Positions 44,297 through 54,917 of a DNA stretch of 64,000 bases are shown here, piece by piece; the first letter of the stretch is position 1, and the number at the start of each line of letters is the position of its first letter. Source of the stretch: Granulicella sibirica (lineage in GTDB: Bacteria; Acidobacteriota; Terriglobia; Terriglobales; Acidobacteriaceae); the NCBI RefSeq assembly GCF_004115155.1, contig NZ_RDSM01000001.1, positions 868,001 to 932,000 on the forward strand, given 5' to 3'. Under the pieces are notes generated by a model. The model saw only the letters and a list, made by a program, of their open reading frames with translations. It was not told the DNA's origin and did no database searches. Both the position numbers and the translations under genes were made by a program.

Positions 44297-46735
44297 CTAG
44301 TTCGGCAGCGCCCCAGCCTTGACCTCAGCCGCAAGCGCCGAAACCTCAAGCGGCTCCACTGGCTGCCCATCGATCAGCGAAGCAGGCTTCAACTCAACGA
44401 TAAACTTCGCGCCCACAGGTACGTTCCCTTCTGCCCGGATCGTCCCCTGATGTTCCTGGATGATCTTCGACGCGATCGCCAGCCCGAGCCCTGTGCCCCT
44501 CTGCTTCGTCGAGAAGTAAGGCAGAAAGAGACGTTCCCGCATCTCGTCCGTCAGCCCAGACCCCGTATCCGCGACGACAAGCTCCACGAGCCCGTTCGCC
44601 AGCAGGCTCGTCTCAATATGAATCTCGCGCAGCAGGCTCTGCTGCATCGCCTCGGCAGCGTTATCGATGAGGTTTCCCAACGCCCGCTTCATCGCCTCCG
44701 GGTCGGCCAGCACCAGCGGAAGATCGTCCGCCATGTGCCGCACCAGACGAATCGATTGCAGCCTCCCTGCAAACAACGCAAGCGAACTCTCAACGATCGT
44801 ATTCAGATCCGCAGGCCGTGGCCGCGCCATCGGAAACTCGGCGAGCGAGGCGAACTGGTCCACCAGAGAACGCATTGACTCCACCGAACTCGTGATCACC
44901 TCCGAGCACCGCCGGATGATCGCCACCGAGGGACTCTCGACCTCCTGCTCCGCCATCGTCACCGAGAGCCGTTCGATATGACGATGAATCTGCTCCGCGG
45001 AAAGCGAAATTGGTGTTAGTGGATTCTTGATCTCATGCGCCACCCGCCGCGCGACTTCCTTCCATGCTGACTGCTTCTGTGCCCGCAGAAGTTCCGTCGC
45101 ATTCTCCAGCACAAGCACATAACCAAGATGGGTCCGCGCCGTCCCACCCTCCAGCAGCGCAACGGTGGCAAGCAGATTCATCGTGGCCCCATTGCTCCCG
45201 AACGGCGCTTGCCCATTCCCGTTGCCGTTCCCACCCATCTCCATCTCTCCCGCAGCCGATCCCATGCGATGACTCCGCCGCATAAGCCGTTCGAGAGAAT
45301 CCATCATCTCCGCTGGAAACACCTCTTTGATATCCCGCCCGATGAACGGCCTTTGCCCGCCCGGATCCATCATCTCCGAGAGCGCCCGATTCGCCAGCAC
45401 GATCCGCCCCGCAGAGTCGAGCGTCGCCACCCCATTCGGAATCGTCTCCAGCATCGTCTCGAGTTCCGACCGCCGCGCCTCCAGAGTCGCGTTCACCACG
45501 TTCAACTGGTGCGTCGACTTCTCCACCTGCGCCCGGCTGCTCTCGAGATCCCCCGCCATATGGTTGAAGCTCCGGATCAACTCCCCAAGCTCGTCCGTCG
45601 CGCTCTCCGCCACCCTCCGCGCATAGTCTCCCGCGGCAACCGCCTGCATCGCATCGGCAAGACTCTCGACAGGCTTCGTTACCTGCTTGGAGAGATGTAG
45701 CGCCAGCCAGCTTGAAGCGAACAGCGCTAGGCAGGTCATCATCGCCAGCAGGATGGCATAGAGATTCCGCAACTGCCGTCGTCCGCGAAACAGCGTCCAG
45801 TACGCATCAGCCGAAGTTCGCATCCGCGCCATCGTGCTCGCAAGCCCGTACGGGAGCGGAAGCCCCGCCACGACTGTCCCGCCACCCTTCACCCCAGCCG
45901 TGCCGAGTGCATAATCCGTCTGCCCTATCGAGAGAATCGGCTCATCGCTCCGCTGCGCTGTCTCAAGAATCGCTGCATCGGTTGAGAGATTCACCGGATG
46001 ACTGGCAGAGAGCGTCAGGTCCGGCGGTCGTGCCCCCTTGGTCGCATCGTTGTCATCCTCCGGCTGCGCCGGTTGCTGAGGAAGCCATTCTTTGACCTCA
46101 GCGGTCGCACCCGCTTGCTGCGGCATGTGATACGAGGCAACAGCTCGGCCCTCGCGATATACCACGACGAATCCGCCCTGAAGGGTCGTCTCATGCTGCC
46201 GCAGGATGCGAATCACTGTCTCGTCCGCAACCTGGCCAGCCCCAGGAGCATGGATCGCCGGAATCGACGCCGCAATCGAATCGGCCTCGACCCTTGCGTT
46301 CGCCGCCGTGTAACCGGCAAGCTCGCTCGCCATGTGGTTGGCGTCGTCGCGCATCTGCGTCACCGGCTGCGAGAACCAGCTATCGACCTTCCGGTTCATC
46401 AGCCCGAAGCTGAACGCGAACATGAAGGCGATCGGAACGAGCGAAACCAGCACCGCTCCCCACAGCATCCGGGTCCGCAGCCGCGTCCCAAGCACGCGGC
46501 TGCGCTGCTCGGCGTAGAGCTTTAGAACGTTCCGCACCAGGAGAACAAGCACCGTGACGAACAGCAGGAACGCCACAGTCGAAAGCCCGGTAAACACAAG
46601 AATCTGTTCGTACGAGGAAGGGCTCAGGGAGTTCAGATGAAATGCATTCAGGATCACGAGCCCGCCCATGAGGAGAAGGGTGCAGGCTCCCAGGACAATA
46701 CTCAGCACCTTGCGCCGGCTTGTCGCTGTTCCCAT
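44297..46735 (-). CDS. NtrY-like sensor histidine kinase
   Basis: 812 aa. Two N-terminal helices and a third at about 85-110, an extracytoplasmic sensor region (about 115-315), one more helix (about 325-350), HAMP (about 350-400), coiled linker, PAS (about 425-540), HisKA with ARRVAHEIKNPLTPISL, and HATPase with LGNLIDNAAEAMQQ and DTGSGL, ending in TGLGLAIASKI. All catalytic motifs are present. It resembles NtrY, the kinase of NtrX, which in this genome lies 4 kb away on the same strand. It could sense envelope or redox state. Confidence 0.88.
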   Translation of the reverse strand: MGTATSRRKVLSIVLGACTLLLMGGLVILNAFHLNSLSPSSYEQILVFTGLSTVAFLLFVTVLVLLVRNVLKLYAEQRSRVLGTRLRTRMLWGAVLVSLVPIAFMFAFSFGLMNRKVDSWFSQPVTQMRDDANHMASELAGYTAANARVEADSIAASIPAIHAPGAGQVADETVIRILRQHETTLQGGFVVVYREGRAVASYHMPQQAGATAEVKEWLPQQPAQPEDDNDATKGARPPDLTLSASHPVNLSTDAAILETAQRSDEPILSIGQTDYALGTAGVKGGGTVVAGLPLPYGLASTMARMRTSADAYWTLFRGRRQLRNLYAILLAMMTCLALFASSWLALHLSKQVTKPVESLADAMQAVAAGDYARRVAESATDELGELIRSFNHMAGDLESSRAQVEKSTHQLNVVNATLEARRSELETMLETIPNGVATLDSAGRIVLANRALSEMMDPGGQRPFIGRDIKEVFPAEMMDSLERLMRRSHRMGSAAGEMEMGGNGNGNGQAPFGSNGATMNLLATVALLEGGTARTHLGYVLVLENATELLRAQKQSAWKEVARRVAHEIKNPLTPISLSAEQIHRHIERLSVTMAEQEVESPSVAIIRRCSEVITSSVESMRSLVDQFASLAEFPMARPRPADLNTIVESSLALFAGRLQSIRLVRHMADDLPLVLADPEAMKRALGNLIDNAAEAMQQSLLREIHIETSLLANGLVELVVADTGSGLTDEMRERLFLPYFSTKQRGTGLGLAIASKIIQEHQGTIRAEGNVPVGAKFIVELKPASLIDGQPVEPLEVSALAAEVKAGALPN

Positions 46736-47126
46736 TCGTTCTCCTCGCTCACAGCCGGCGGCGCTGGCCCTGCTGATGCACTGCTTCTGACGGCGTGTTG
46801 ATTATAGGAGTTTCAGGAAAGCGGCGGTTATTCTGCCGCGCGCCATCGCGTGGAGCTTCTACATCAAGTAGATCGCGCAGCCGCTGGCAACCAGGTACTT
46901 ATCATTGGGGGCATTGCATGCGGACAACAGATCGTTCAGGTCTTGTTCCATCAAAACGCACCCCCTTCAAGCTGTAGGAGGCCATGCTGAGCTCGCAGGT
47001 CCCGTAACCCATTCACCCGCCGGGACATTCGCCCAATACCGGTGGTCTCTCGCTGCTGCTCATCGAGATCGGCCTGTGTCCTGAGACGCCGCATCGTCTT
47101 ATCCACAGCCCCCTCCTGGCCGATCC
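46736..47126 (-). other. Intergenic region between ald and the NtrY-like gene
   Basis: 390 bp. A perfect -10 hexamer TATAAT (46806-46801, minus strand) lies 66 bp before the kinase start but has no good -35. A 47-codon minus-strand frame (47094-46951) has weak support. No other gene was seen. Confidence 0.4.
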
Positions 47127-48239
47127 CTAGAGCAACTCCGCCACAGGCGTCCACTCCCGCGCCTGAGCCTGCGCAACGGCCCCATAAGTCAGCGTCCCAT
47201 TGAAGGTATTAACCCCTTCCGCAATCCCCTTGTCATCCTGAATCGCAGCCGTAGCCCCAAGCTTCGCCAGCTTCAACACATAAGGAAACGTAGCGTTTGT
47301 CAGCGCCAGCGTTGAAGTATTCGGCACAGCCGCCGGCATATTCGTCACGCAATAATGCACGACTCCGTTGACCTCGTAAGAAGGATCGCTATGCGTCGTT
47401 GGCCGAGCCGTCTCGATGCACCCACCCTGATCGATCGCCACATCCACGATCACCGCGCCCTTCTTCATCTTGGCAACCATCGCCTTGGTCACAATCTTCG
47501 GGGCCGCCGCACCCGGGATCAACACCCCGCCAATCACCAGATCCGCCTCACAAACGGCCCGCTCGACGTTGTAGCTGTTCGAAGCGACGGTATAAACCCG
47601 TCCGCCAAAGATGTCATCAAGCTCGCGCAGCCGATTCAGGTTCAAATCCAGCAGCGTGACCTTCGCCCCCATACCGAGAGCGATCTTCGCCGCATTCGTC
47701 CCCACGATCCCTCCACCAATCACGCACACATTCCCCGGAGCCACACCCGGCACGCCCCCCAGCAGAACCCCGCGCCCGCCATGCTCCTTCTCGAGATACG
47801 CCGCGCCCACCTGCACCGACATCCTCCCGGCCACCTCGCTCATCGGCGTCAGCAGCGGAAGCGCCCCTGTCCGATCCCGAACCGTCTCATACGCAATCCC
47901 CGTAACCTTCTTCTCCAGCAGAGCGTCCGTCAGGTCACGCAGCGGAGCCAGATGAAGGTACGTAAAAAGCAGAAGCCCCTCGCGGAAGTGCCGATACTCC
48001 TTCTCCACCGGCTCCTTCACCTTCACGATCATGTCCGCAAGCCGCCACACGTCATACGCCGACCCGACAATTTCCGCGCCCGCCGACTGGTAATCGTCAT
48101 CCGGAAATGCCGAAAGCGCCCCCGCGTCATGTTCGACGAGAACGGTATGACCGGCTTCCACCAGCGCCTTCACCCCAGCCGGGGTCACCCCAACGCGGCT
48201 CTCGTGATCCTTCACTTCCTTCGGAACGCCAACGATCAT
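47127..48239 (-). CDS. ald: Alanine dehydrogenase
   Basis: 370 aa, the standard length. N-terminal [17 protein letters not shown] and catalytic region [11 protein letters not shown], a Rossmann fold with [20 protein letters not shown], and [12 protein letters not shown]. It interconverts alanine and pyruvate with NAD, feeding amino nitrogen. GAGG lies before the ATG. Starts 210 bp from the divergent mreB. Confidence 0.95.
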   Translation of the reverse strand: MIVGVPKEVKDHESRVGVTPAGVKALVEAGHTVLVEHDAGALSAFPDDDYQSAGAEIVGSAYDVWRLADMIVKVKEPVEKEYRHFREGLLLFTYLHLAPLRDLTDALLEKKVTGIAYETVRDRTGALPLLTPMSEVAGRMSVQVGAAYLEKEHGGRGVLLGGVPGVAPGNVCVIGGGIVGTNAAKIALGMGAKVTLLDLNLNRLRELDDIFGGRVYTVASNSYNVERAVCEADLVIGGVLIPGAAAPKIVTKAMVAKMKKGAVIVDVAIDQGGCIETARPTTHSDPSYEVNGVVHYCVTNMPAAVPNTSTLALTNATFPYVLKLAKLGATAAIQDDKGIAEGVNTFNGTLTYGAVAQAQAREWTPVAELL

Positions 48240-48449
48240 CCTTATCCTCTTTCTCGTCTTTTTCGGCCTGTATAGGGCGTGCCTTCACCAAATACCAGCG
48301 GCAACACCCCCATTGTATCCACCGCACGCGGGCACGTCATGGCGCGCGTGGTGCATGCCTGGCTGATTCACGCACCCATCCGGCCAACAACGTACAATAG
48401 TCCCTTAGCGGCATCCTTAATCTCGCAGTGTCAGGAACGTAACCCCCGA

Positions 48450-49502
<1,053 letters not shown>

Positions 49503-49519
49503 TTCTTCGGGTCTGAATC

Positions 49520-49825
49520 ATGAACTCCTACAGCTATCGCGTCACCGTAGAACCTCTGACCGGGTCCAAGGGCGAGCCAGTCGAAGCCACCGCCCTGAGT
49601 TTCGTCATCAAAAACCACGACGACATCCTCGCCATCGCCGAGCGCGCCAAGGGCCGCGCGGGCCTCGACGAAGAAACCAGCACCGCCCTCGCCATCAGCC
49701 TCAAGATGTTTAGCGAGGTGATGCTACTGAACCGCAAAAATCCCCTCTTCGAGAACATCCAGGGACCCTTCCGCGACTTCATCCAGGCCTTCAAAGCCGC
49801 CGGAAAAACCGATCGGGCCGAGTAG
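49520..49825 (+). CDS. DUF3861 domain-containing protein
   Basis: 101 aa. SYRVTVEPLTG, SFVIKNHDDILAIAER and the C-terminal MFSEVMLLNRKNPLFENIQGPFRDFIQAFK are those of DUF3861. Cytoplasmic, helical and acidic. Function unknown. It follows mreB by 17 bp and is probably co-transcribed. Confidence 0.85.
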   Translation: MNSYSYRVTVEPLTGSKGEPVEATALSFVIKNHDDILAIAERAKGRAGLDEETSTALAISLKMFSEVMLLNRKNPLFENIQGPFRDFIQAFKAAGKTDRAE

Positions 49826-49828
49826 CCG

Positions 49829-50761
49829 CTACTGCATGCGCGGCATGAAGAACCGAAAGAACGTCTCCGAATCGGACTTCAGGCAAACCTGCGCGTTCGC
49901 CGGCCCATCCACCTTCCTCGTATAGCCCTTGTCATCCACCTCGATCCGCATCCCCGTCACCGGACAGAGCGAAGGCTTCACCGTATAACCCGCCGCAATC
50001 GAATCAAACAGCACCGGCGACTTTGCCTTACCTCCTTGCCACTCCGTCGTCAGCTCCTCAAGCGCCTTGGCAAGTCCCGTTCCCTTCCCAAAGAGTTGCG
50101 CCCTCCGAGCCGCATCGAGCGGGATCTGCGTCGAATCGAGCGGCATCACAAACAGCGGAATCCCCGACGAAAACAAAGCCTTCGCCGCCGGCACGTCGCG
50201 CACAATGTTCCATTCCGGATCCGGTGTCGTATGCGGCGTGTACCCCCGCTCCACCGACCCGCCCATGATCACGACCCGCTTCAGCTTTCGAAACATCTCC
50301 GGATCCCGCTGAATCAGCGTCCCCACGTTCGTCATCGGAGCCACCGCCACGAGCGTGATCTCTCCCGGACTCTTCTTGATCGTCTCCAGCATCCACCCGA
50401 TCGCGTCGGGGTAAACCCGGTCCGGCTCACCCTCTGCGTATGCCCTCTGCGAGAAGTTCGCGTTCGCAATCTTCTCCGAACTCTTCACTCCCTCGAACAC
50501 CGGTATATCCCCGCGTCCCGCCGCCGCCAGAAGACGCGAAACGAGGCGCGCCCGTAGATGCGTATCTCCGAACGCCGTCGTCACCCCAAGCACAGTCACC
50601 TCGGGGCTCCGGAGCAACAACCCAAGCGCGTACGCATCATCGATATCGTCCCCGATATCCGTGTCGAAGATCACCTTCGCTGCTTCCACCTGCGCGCCCG
50701 CCGAGCGAGCAGCACATCCCAGCAATCCGAACAACACTATGAGAGTCGTCAGTCTGAACAT
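49829..50761 (-). CDS. Inosine/uridine-preferring nucleoside hydrolase family protein, exported
   Basis: 310 aa from ATG at 50761. A signal sequence contains LLGC at about residues 13-16, so it may be a lipoprotein. The Asp-rich calcium/ribose motif reads DTDIGDDIDDA, close to the family DTDPGxDD. VAPMTNVGTLI and MGGSVERGYTP also fit the IunH family. Exported forms can scavenge nucleosides. It starts 30 bp after the RsbQ-like gene on the same strand. Confidence 0.85.
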   Translation of the reverse strand: MFRLTTLIVLFGLLGCAARSAGAQVEAAKVIFDTDIGDDIDDAYALGLLLRSPEVTVLGVTTAFGDTHLRARLVSRLLAAAGRGDIPVFEGVKSSEKIANANFSQRAYAEGEPDRVYPDAIGWMLETIKKSPGEITLVAVAPMTNVGTLIQRDPEMFRKLKRVVIMGGSVERGYTPHTTPDPEWNIVRDVPAAKALFSSGIPLFVMPLDSTQIPLDAARRAQLFGKGTGLAKALEELTTEWQGGKAKSPVLFDSIAAGYTVKPSLCPVTGMRIEVDDKGYTRKVDGPANAQVCLKSDSETFFRFFMPRMQ

Positions 50762-50790
50762 TCGCCCCAGTATGACACGCGAGCCCACTC

Positions 50791-51657
50791 CTAGGACTGA
50801 AACACGGTCTCGCTAGCCGCCTCTGCGGAATTCCCATTGTCGGGCGATACTTGTCTCTTTTCGACAGACTCAAGAAACGCCCGAACCTCCCGAATCACAT
50901 CCTTGGGCGAACTCATATGCGGGCAATGCCCCGGCGTCCCGGTCATCACCAATCTCGCGTCCGGAATATGCTGCTGTACATACTCGCCAACGAACGGCGG
51001 AACGACAATATCGTCTTCGCATTGCATCACCAGCACGGGCACCCGAACCTGCGGAAGCTGATCGCGCAGATCGGAGAAAAAAATCACCCGTGCGAAGTGA
51101 TGCGCAAGCATCGGATCCATTCGGCACAGGCAAGCCTCAAGCTCGGCCACTATCATCGGACTTGCATGCTTTCCGACAATGAGAGGAGCCATCGTCGCCG
51201 ACCAGACCACGTGGTTGTTTTCCATATCTGCCACTAACTTTTCAAGCCCCAGCCGCTCGAATCCGCCCCTGTAGTCTCCATCGTTCAGATAGCACGGAGA
51301 CGGCCCGATCATCGTCAGACTCTTGAACTTGTCCGGTCGCGCGATCGTCGCCAGCGCACCGATCATCGAACTCACCGAGTGCCCGACGAAATGGATCTCT
51401 TCAAGCTTCATCTCGTCGATGATGTCGACCACATCCCGCGCATAGCCGTGGAGCGTGGCATACCGCGCGCCGCTGAATACGGATGTATCCGAAAGCCCGG
51501 AGCCCATGTGATCGAAGAGGACAATCCTGTACTCGGTGTCGAATGCCGGAGTGACCTGCCGCCACATCGTCTGATCGCACCCGAAGCCATGCCCGAGCAT
51601 GAGCGTCTTCGTACCACGCCCGATCACCCTCACATGATTTCGCCGAATCGCTTTCAT
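50791..51657 (-). CDS. RsbQ/KAI2-type alpha/beta hydrolase
   Basis: 288 aa. LGHGFGCDQTMWR is the signature of RsbQ and KAI2/D14 proteins, nucleophile Ser94 in GHSVSS, late Asp in CEDDIVVPP, and His in GTPGHCPHMS. The triad is complete. In Bacillus, RsbQ works with the PAS-phosphatase RsbP; no RsbP-type gene is here, but a diguanylate cyclase lies upstream (52198-53718). It probably binds and hydrolyses a small ligand. A C-terminal tail of about 25 residues (VSPDNGNSAEAASETV) is extra. Confidence 0.88.
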   Translation of the reverse strand: MKAIRRNHVRVIGRGTKTLMLGHGFGCDQTMWRQVTPAFDTEYRIVLFDHMGSGLSDTSVFSGARYATLHGYARDVVDIIDEMKLEEIHFVGHSVSSMIGALATIARPDKFKSLTMIGPSPCYLNDGDYRGGFERLGLEKLVADMENNHVVWSATMAPLIVGKHASPMIVAELEACLCRMDPMLAHHFARVIFFSDLRDQLPQVRVPVLVMQCEDDIVVPPFVGEYVQQHIPDARLVMTGTPGHCPHMSSPKDVIREVRAFLESVEKRQVSPDNGNSAEAASETVFQS

Positions 51658-51796
51658 TACTCACCCAGCCCAAACCGGCAGACGGAGAGAAGGCCGATTT
51701 GCCCCTCCCTGGTATCAATTCTCGCATGGACCGAGACCCGCCATGTACCGCTAATCGGCATCGAATCAACGGTCTATGAGAAAATTTCATACAACT

Positions 51797-52094
51797 TTAG
51801 GGGAATGGATTTGCTGATATCGCGCTGAGGCCGACCGGGCATATCGCACGCCTCCAACATTCGCCACAGGCTTCTAAGCCGGAGCAATCTGCGTTTTGAA
51901 GGTCATAGTCGCCCAGTCCAGCATTCCACCCGGTTACCGGGCTGTCGGACGTATCAAACTGCCACAGGCCATCGATGGCACCCGAACCGCCCCCCGGATC
52001 CTCCTTGCTGAAGACCTCTGCGGCGGGACCTGCGCGCCGCCCCAACCGGAAGCGCCGCAAGGGCGAACAGTGCCAGCGACACGAACCGTTGCAT
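51797..52094 (-). pseudogene. Possible frameshifted secreted-protein remnant
   Basis: A signal-peptide-like start (MQRFVSLALFALAALPVGAA at 52094) runs into a frame that soon stops. The adjacent frame continues with plausible coding text (GPAAEVFSKEDPGGGSG and IDGLWQFDTSDSPVTGWNAG) to a stop at 51797. One frameshift would join them. No family was recognised, and the region (51658-52197) has no other gene. It may be noise. Confidence 0.3.
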
Positions 52095-52197
52095 GATCCA
52101 CGTGAACCGAAGATCCTCGCGTCGAGCGGAATGACCAACACCTACCAGGTGCGTTCCCTGAGCATACGGTCCACGCCGCACTCCTGCAATCAGCGCG

Positions 52198-53718
52198 TTA
52201 CGCCCGCCGGGCCATTTCTTTCACCTGCACCTCGACCCGGTTCCGGCCGTTATTCTTCGCCGAGTACAGCGCCTCGTCCGCCAGTTCCACCAGCGTCGAC
52301 GACGCTTCCTCGAGCGTGGGAACCTTCGTCGCGACCCCAATACTTATCGTAATCTCTCCGCACGGACGGCCCATGTGCGTGAACTCGTACTGCGACACCG
52401 TCCGCCTCAGACCCTCTGCAACTGTACGCGCTCCCTCGATCCCGGTATCCATCAACAGAATCGTAAACTCCTCCCCACCATAACGGGCCGCAAAGTCCTG
52501 TTCCCGTCCAAGCCTCGTCCGAAATAGGCTCGCAAGCTGCCTTAGGCATGAATCCCCCGTCGGATGTCCAAGCGAATCATTCAACTGCTTGAAGTGATCT
52601 ACGTCGATCATCAGAAGGGACAGCGGTTGGTTCGTCCTCTGTGCGCGCCTCCACTCGCGATCAAGTGTCTGATCGAAATTTCGCCGATTCGGTATGCCTG
52701 TCAATCCATCCTGTAGAGCTTGGTCTCGACTCCTCTCATTGGCCTTGCGCAACTCCTCCTGCACCGCCAGATACCGCGTCTGCAAAATCGTTGCCCGCAC
52801 CGCATACAAGACAAACGTCAGCGTTACGAACCCCATCCCTAGATACAAATGCACCGGAACGATCGAAGCGGCCATGAGGAAGACCGAAAAAGGAAACAGG
52901 AAGCTACTCCCCGCATCCACAAAAGAATCCCTATGAACCGTTCCCGAAGAGGTGACCACCTTGGATGGACGACTCGCTGCCACAGCCATCCACAGCACAG
53001 GCAAATCTGAAATCACCAGCAGCGGCGATCCCCCGAAAACGTGGGCTCGGTGCAGGAGAACTCGGTTCACGAACGTGATTGCCAGCGCATTCGCCCACAG
53101 AAACCCGCACAGCCTCCGGAAAAAGCGCCTCTCCCCCGAATCCCTCCGGGCAAAGATCCTCACCGTCGCCGCTACCGCGATCAGCAGATTCGCCACCATC
53201 AAGCGGTCCGTCGCCACCAGCGACGGAATCGGCGCATACCCCCCGCCGGGCACCGGGAACGCAAACAACAGCGCAATGAACGCCAGGCCTACCGTCAGCA
53301 CAGCCTGCGCAAGGTCCAACCGAATGAAGACCCGGGAGTTCTCCCGGTTCGATAGCGAAGCCGCCACCAGGAACGGAAGCCCGCGCAGAAGAAGAAGTAC
53401 CTCCGGGAACCCCGCCATCTTCCCGGTGGAAGGAAAGACTGATCCGCCGGCGATCTTGAGCATGAATCCAAGCACCCCGACCGCGAATCCAAGCGCGACC
53501 ATCATCCAGCGCACGCGCATCGTGCCCGTATACCGAAACATTCTCTGGAACGAAGTCAGGCCCGCCAGCGCGTAACAGCATCCGATCCCGGCATAGGTGA
53601 CAACCCCCTGCTCCGGCAGAAACAATCCGGCAACCGCCTGTATGGCGACCAACGCGATCCCAGCCGCCAGGACCTGTTGAGTGTTCGCTATCTCTTGGGG
53701 AGTCTGACCTGCACCCAT
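52198..53718 (-). CDS. Membrane-bound diguanylate cyclase (GGDEF)
   Basis: 506 aa from ATG at 53718 (a TTG nine bases upstream is possible). About eight N-terminal membrane helices (about 15-310) form a sensory module of MASE type, followed by a GGDEF domain (about 345-495) with active site RYGGEEF. An allosteric I-site RxxD (REQD) lies five residues upstream, so product inhibition is likely. DSLGHPTGDSCLRQ and SIGVAT also match. It makes cyclic di-GMP from two GTP. Confidence 0.92.
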   Translation of the reverse strand: MGAGQTPQEIANTQQVLAAGIALVAIQAVAGLFLPEQGVVTYAGIGCCYALAGLTSFQRMFRYTGTMRVRWMMVALGFAVGVLGFMLKIAGGSVFPSTGKMAGFPEVLLLLRGLPFLVAASLSNRENSRVFIRLDLAQAVLTVGLAFIALLFAFPVPGGGYAPIPSLVATDRLMVANLLIAVAATVRIFARRDSGERRFFRRLCGFLWANALAITFVNRVLLHRAHVFGGSPLLVISDLPVLWMAVAASRPSKVVTSSGTVHRDSFVDAGSSFLFPFSVFLMAASIVPVHLYLGMGFVTLTFVLYAVRATILQTRYLAVQEELRKANERSRDQALQDGLTGIPNRRNFDQTLDREWRRAQRTNQPLSLLMIDVDHFKQLNDSLGHPTGDSCLRQLASLFRTRLGREQDFAARYGGEEFTILLMDTGIEGARTVAEGLRRTVSQYEFTHMGRPCGEITISIGVATKVPTLEEASSTLVELADEALYSAKNNGRNRVEVQVKEMARRA

Positions 53719-53766
53719 GGCCACCAATGCCTCACACCCATCGACGATCGAAAATAAACTCCCGAG

Positions 53767-54867
53767 TTACTTCAGATCGCCGGTTTCGGCCTCTGCAGCC
53801 TGCTTTGCCGCAATCTGTTCCAACTCTCGGCGCCAATCCAGGTCCTCAATGAATCCCGGCTTGCTGCGCCATTCCTCCTGCACCTTCACGAAAAGCTCCA
53901 GGAAGACCCGTGTCCCCAGCAGCGACTCAATGTCCTTCCGTGCCGCCGTTCCGATCTCCTTCAGCATCGCGCCCTGTTTGCCGATCAAGATAGCCTTTTG
54001 TCCCGTTCGTTCGCAAAAAATCGCCGCCGCAATCTTCGTCAGCGGAAGCTTGGCTCCCTTCGGCCTCTTCGCATCCGGCCGTTCTGTCGGCTCTTCGTAT
54101 TTTTCGATCACGACTGCAGTGGCATACGGAACCTCTTCGCCGGTCAATAGCAGGATTTTCTCCCGAATCAACTCCGCCACCAGAAACCTTTCCGGCTGGT
54201 CGGTCAATTGGTGCTTGGGAAAGTATCTCTGTCCTTCGGGCAAGAGCCCTACAACTTTATCCAGCAGGAGATCAAGATTGATCTTCTTCCGGGCCGAAAT
54301 GGGAATCACTTCGGCGAACGGATACAGCCCCGACCAGTGCGCAATCAGAGGCATAATCTCTGCGGGGGAGATCGCATCGATCTTGTTCAGCAGAAGCACC
54401 ACAGGACATCCGCCCTCCGTCTGCTTCAGCCTCTGGATCAGTTGCAGCGCGAAATCGTCCTCCGCCTTCGAGAGCGCCATGCGCCCCGTCGTCTTGATCT
54501 TCCCGTCAGCCCGTGTATTCTCCGGCTCCGTCTTCGGCAGACGATGCGTCACATCGACGATAAAAAGTACCAGGTCCCGCGACTCCAGCGCATCATGCAC
54601 CTCCTGCATCATCCGCTTATCAAGGTGCGTGTCCGGCTTATGAATCCCTGGAGTATCGACGAGCACAACCTGCGCCGCCGGATGCCCCGGTTCGCTACTC
54701 GTCTTTTTTTTCAGCGGAATCTCGACGACTCCCTGGATCCGCGTCCGCGTCGTCTGCGGCTTGTGCGTCACAATCGCCAGCTTCTGTCCAAGCAGCGCGT
54801 TCAACAGCGTGGACTTGCCCGCATTGGGCCGGCCGACAATCGATACGAATCCGGAGCGAAAAGACAT
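53767..54867 (-). CDS. era: GTPase Era
   Basis: 366 aa, longer than the usual 300. G1 motif GRPNAGKS at 12-19, G3 DTPG, G4 NKID and SARK follow, and the C-terminal KH domain ends QGAMLKEIGTAARKDIE. Two inserts account for the extra length: one after the first switch region (about 50-65, basic) and one after strand 4 (about 105-140). Era assists 16S rRNA maturation and 30S assembly. It follows corC by 50 bp, and together with ybeY forms a ribosome-maturation operon. Confidence 0.93.
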   Translation of the reverse strand: MSFRSGFVSIVGRPNAGKSTLLNALLGQKLAIVTHKPQTTRTRIQGVVEIPLKKKTSSEPGHPAAQVVLVDTPGIHKPDTHLDKRMMQEVHDALESRDLVLFIVDVTHRLPKTEPENTRADGKIKTTGRMALSKAEDDFALQLIQRLKQTEGGCPVVLLLNKIDAISPAEIMPLIAHWSGLYPFAEVIPISARKKINLDLLLDKVVGLLPEGQRYFPKHQLTDQPERFLVAELIREKILLLTGEEVPYATAVVIEKYEEPTERPDAKRPKGAKLPLTKIAAAIFCERTGQKAILIGKQGAMLKEIGTAARKDIESLLGTRVFLELFVKVQEEWRSKPGFIEDLDWRRELEQIAAKQAAEAETGDLK

Positions 54868-54917
54868 TCTTTCTATTATGCGTTACGCACGTTGAGTGCC
54901 GAACGACGATCTCGCGC

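Noticed and set aside
46951..47094. A 47-codon minus-strand frame after ald
   Set aside because: Only a weak GGAT upstream and no domain. Not strong enough to list as a gene.
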